The translations under genes were made by a program, and so were the position numbers. Shown here one piece after another: positions 45,110 through 47,062 of a stretch of DNA of 47,062 bases (positions within the stretch are counted from its first letter, which is position 1; each line of letters starts with the position of its first letter). The notes under the pieces were generated by a model. It saw only the letters and a list, made by a program, of their open reading frames with translations, had not been told where the DNA came from and did not search any database. Origin of the DNA: Chelativorans xinjiangensis (GTDB lineage: Bacteria; Pseudomonadota; Alphaproteobacteria; Rhizobiales; Rhizobiaceae); the NCBI RefSeq assembly GCF_009812055.1, contig NZ_WQNH01000038.1:1-47062 (forward strand). The letters run 5' to 3'.

Positions 45110-45146
45110 AGCACCGCTTATCATTTACCCAAAGGAGCAAGCTGAA

Positions 45147-46766
45147 ATGGCAGAGGTCATCTGTACGCATGAGGAGTGTGAAAGCATTCTTCTCTGCGAC
45201 AAAACAGAATCGTCGACGATTCCCTTCATCCGTAGGTTTTGCGAGGACGCTGATGGAAACGTTCGGGTTGAAAACATCGATCTAGAAGGAAGTATCTACA
45301 CTATTCAGGGCGAGATCGGCGCTTGCGGAGATAGACATGATCTTGAAAAGCAGGTCATGTGCGACGGTGCAGGGATAACCTTTCTCAGATGGTACGTTAC
45401 GCGTGACGGGCAGGCGACCGGCCAATTCTTCGACACAGATCTTGCCGGCGCGGACGTCGCGCCCGCCGATCCCGTAAAGGTGGGCGATTGCTGCGGTTGT
45501 GCAACTTCAACGACGCAACCGATGTGCGATGCAGGGGCACCCGCGGGGGACCCGGCTGACATCGCTTTCTCTGGGCTGTCCTGCCCAGGATCCGGCACGT
45601 CGTCCAATGGAGTCGATTGGCAGGTTGACCAGTGCGACTACGCGTTGCTTGGCTCGCCCCCGGTAGAAGTACTGCTTTTGGGCCAGGCAAATGACGGTCC
45701 ATTGCAGACGTGGACATTCGACCCCCCAGTCGATCTGGAGTTTGACCTACGCCCCTCGACAGCCGGCGCTGTTGGTTGTGTCGAGTTGCCGGAGGGGACC
45801 GAGGTTATAGAGCTGGCGGCAGGGGGCATGACATGGGACCCGGCCACCAGGCAAGCGTGCAGCACTGCCAGCACATCATTTAGAGCAGCGAACCGCTTCC
45901 GGATTAGAAATGCTACCAGCTTTCCTCTCAACGCGCTTGATCTTGGTTCAAACTCGTGGGGACTGGCTGGGCTGAACGTGACGCCCGTAGCATCCGGGCC
46001 GGTCCAATTTCTGAGGCATATCTGCCTCGACTGCGATGGCAACGTCGTCTCTTCCAGCGACACCACCGTTGACGGCGATGACTACGCTCCGGAAGGGGAG
46101 GTGACCGTAGGCGAGTGCCCCAGCGGTTCCGACGGTATCACGTCGACGACGCAGGCGCTTTGCGATGTCCTGCCCACGCCCCCTGTTGCCCCGTATACAT
46201 TTGATTTCGCCGCGAGCAACGAGGGGATAACATCCACGCCGGTGACGCAGGCCACCGCGCCCAACGGGGTCGTATATTCGATCAACCAGGGCTCTTGGTC
46301 GACCAACGGCTATTTTTCCCTTGGCAACACCACCGATACGCACCAGTGGACCTTCCACAACGGGCCCGTCGATCTGGAATTCGATATCCGTGATACGCAA
46401 CTTGCGGCTGTGAACAAATATCTGCAATTCCCAGAGGACACGGTGATGCTGGAGGTGACGCAACCCAATGTTACCTGGGATGACGTCGCAAAACGACTGA
46501 ACCGCGGCGCCCTATTCACGAATACCGCGTCCCCCAATCGTTTCCGACTGACGAATGTCAGCAGTCTTGCTCTCAGCGCCCCCAATGCGTTGGCCACTTG
46601 GGGATTGTTCGGACTGACCGTTACGCCACGGAACAGCGGCCCTGCTCCAGTGCAGTTCCTGCGACACATCACGTTTGACAGCGGTGGAGACGTTGTTTCT
46701 GTCGTGGATGTCAATCTGGACGGCACGGCGTACCAGACACAGGGGCAGGTTCAGCTTTGCAGTTAG
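45147..46766 (+). CDS. Modular repeat protein of unknown function in a GTA-like locus
   Basis: A 539-residue protein without signal peptide or membrane helix. It opens with a cysteine motif (C6-x4-C11-x5-C17, LLCDK). Four copies of a short unit starting F(I/L)R and containing DxxG, LDG or VDG and a closing Cys occur at about 27-60, 79-115, 288-324 and 504-538. Two copies of a longer beta-rich unit start TSTTQPMCD (120) and TSTTQALCD (332); each contains PVDLEFD(L/I)R, RFR and GL(N/T)VTP before running into PVQFLRHI. AAAGGAG precedes ATG 45147. G+C is visibly lower than in the terminase gene. I do not recognise the family; a structural or fibre-like role is inferred from context. Confidence 0.7.
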   Translation: MAEVICTHEECESILLCDKTESSTIPFIRRFCEDADGNVRVENIDLEGSIYTIQGEIGACGDRHDLEKQVMCDGAGITFLRWYVTRDGQATGQFFDTDLAGADVAPADPVKVGDCCGCATSTTQPMCDAGAPAGDPADIAFSGLSCPGSGTSSNGVDWQVDQCDYALLGSPPVEVLLLGQANDGPLQTWTFDPPVDLEFDLRPSTAGAVGCVELPEGTEVIELAAGGMTWDPATRQACSTASTSFRAANRFRIRNATSFPLNALDLGSNSWGLAGLNVTPVASGPVQFLRHICLDCDGNVVSSSDTTVDGDDYAPEGEVTVGECPSGSDGITSTTQALCDVLPTPPVAPYTFDFAASNEGITSTPVTQATAPNGVVYSINQGSWSTNGYFSLGNTTDTHQWTFHNGPVDLEFDIRDTQLAAVNKYLQFPEDTVMLEVTQPNVTWDDVAKRLNRGALFTNTASPNRFRLTNVSSLALSAPNALATWGLFGLTVTPRNSGPAPVQFLRHITFDSGGDVVSVVDVNLDGTAYQTQGQVQLCS

Positions 46767-46886
46767 CCGCGCAAGGGAAATCCCCGCGGCAACATCACCG
46801 TGACGATTGAACATCGACGACCGCGCGATGGCTGCCCGATAGCCTGCGCCGGCATCGTGACTTTCCAATCGAAAGCAATCCGAGTT

Positions 46887-46911
46887 GGGCGGCCCGCGTG
46901 CCGCCCTTTCC
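46887..46911 (+). terminator. Terminator-like hairpin between the repeat genes
   Basis: GGGCGGC (46887-46893) pairs with GCCGCCC (46900-46906) around a 6-base loop, followed by TTTCC. It lies 33 bases before the start of the second repeat gene. The T-run is short, so partial termination is more likely than a full stop. A smaller hairpin CTTTC/GAAAG is at 46861-46874. Confidence 0.5.
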
Positions 46912-46943
46912 AATTTCCCTCCCAATTTACTGGAGCGGCCCGA

Positions 46944-47062
46944 AATGGCTAGGACCACATGCGTATACACCGAATGCGAGACCTTCCTGCTTTGCGACAA
47001 GGTGGGAACGTCTTCGACCCCATTCATCCGCAGGATCTGCAAGGATGCCACCGGCACCACCC
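46944..47062 (+). CDS. Second modular repeat protein, N-terminal fragment (cut by window end)
   Basis: Thirty-nine codons are visible from ATG 46944, with GGAG upstream. The sequence is clearly paralogous to the start of the preceding gene: a cysteine motif C6-x4-C11-x5-C17, LLCDK, then PFIRR, a cysteine and KDATG, which begin the short repeat unit. The two genes therefore form the start of a tandem family. The rest lies outside the window. Confidence 0.8.

Overview
The window reads as chromosomal DNA of a high-G+C alphaproteobacterium of the order Hyphomicrobiales (Rhizobiales), most like the Phyllobacteriaceae (Mesorhizobium, Nitratireductor, Chelativorans and relatives). This rests on a MucR/Ros zinc-finger regulator, a seven-gene Mrp/Pha antiporter operon, a ReAV-type asparaginase, a DmeF-type metal exporter, the small-domain families DUF3750, DUF1491, DUF2336, DUF5330 and DUF6456, a CtrA-type box, and a terminase pair like those of Rhodobacter-type gene transfer agents (GTAs). 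No rRNA, tRNA or CRISPR array was seen. Assignments come from reading the sequence; no database search was run.

Positions 1-15,200 are mostly housekeeping: a repeat-rich left edge, an SDR oxidoreductase, a DUF3750 protein, asparaginase, a Nudix hydrolase, a zinc peptidase, DUF2937, carA, yqeY, a Doc toxin with an AbrB-type antitoxin, dmeF, corA, a split methylmalonyl-CoA mutase (mutA-scpA) and a HerA-like ATPase. Positions 15,200-24,700 hold an L,D-transpeptidase, a haloacid dehalogenase, ilvE, an iron-type superoxide dismutase, cytochrome c' followed by a diheme cytochrome c, oligopeptidase B, a DUF6456 gene coupled to a DnaA-domain-IV-like HTH gene, a small conserved gene and mucR.

Positions 24,989-30,892 are the Mrp antiporter operon (A to G, minus strand), closely packed with several overlapping stop and start codons. 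Next come msrB with a clear terminator, sufE, DUF5330, a PAS histidine kinase overlapping a peptidoglycan-binding gene, DUF1491 and DUF2336 ending tail to tail, a 55-codon gene behind a consensus CtrA box, and a DUF1254-DUF1214-PBP1A wall group.

From about 40,940 the character changes to accessory DNA. A higBA module has a 12-bp inverted repeat over its promoter and may be leaderless. A small cassette bounded by imperfect direct repeats carries a CxxC mini-protein, a tiny convergent ORF and a HEPN-like protein. Then a promoter-plus-terminator leader precedes a GTA-like small and large terminase pair. The portal gene expected after the terminase is absent. In its place are a 539-residue, cysteine-containing protein built from internal repeats, with visibly lower G+C, and the start of a paralogue cut by the window end. 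This last stretch is the best candidate for something undescribed.
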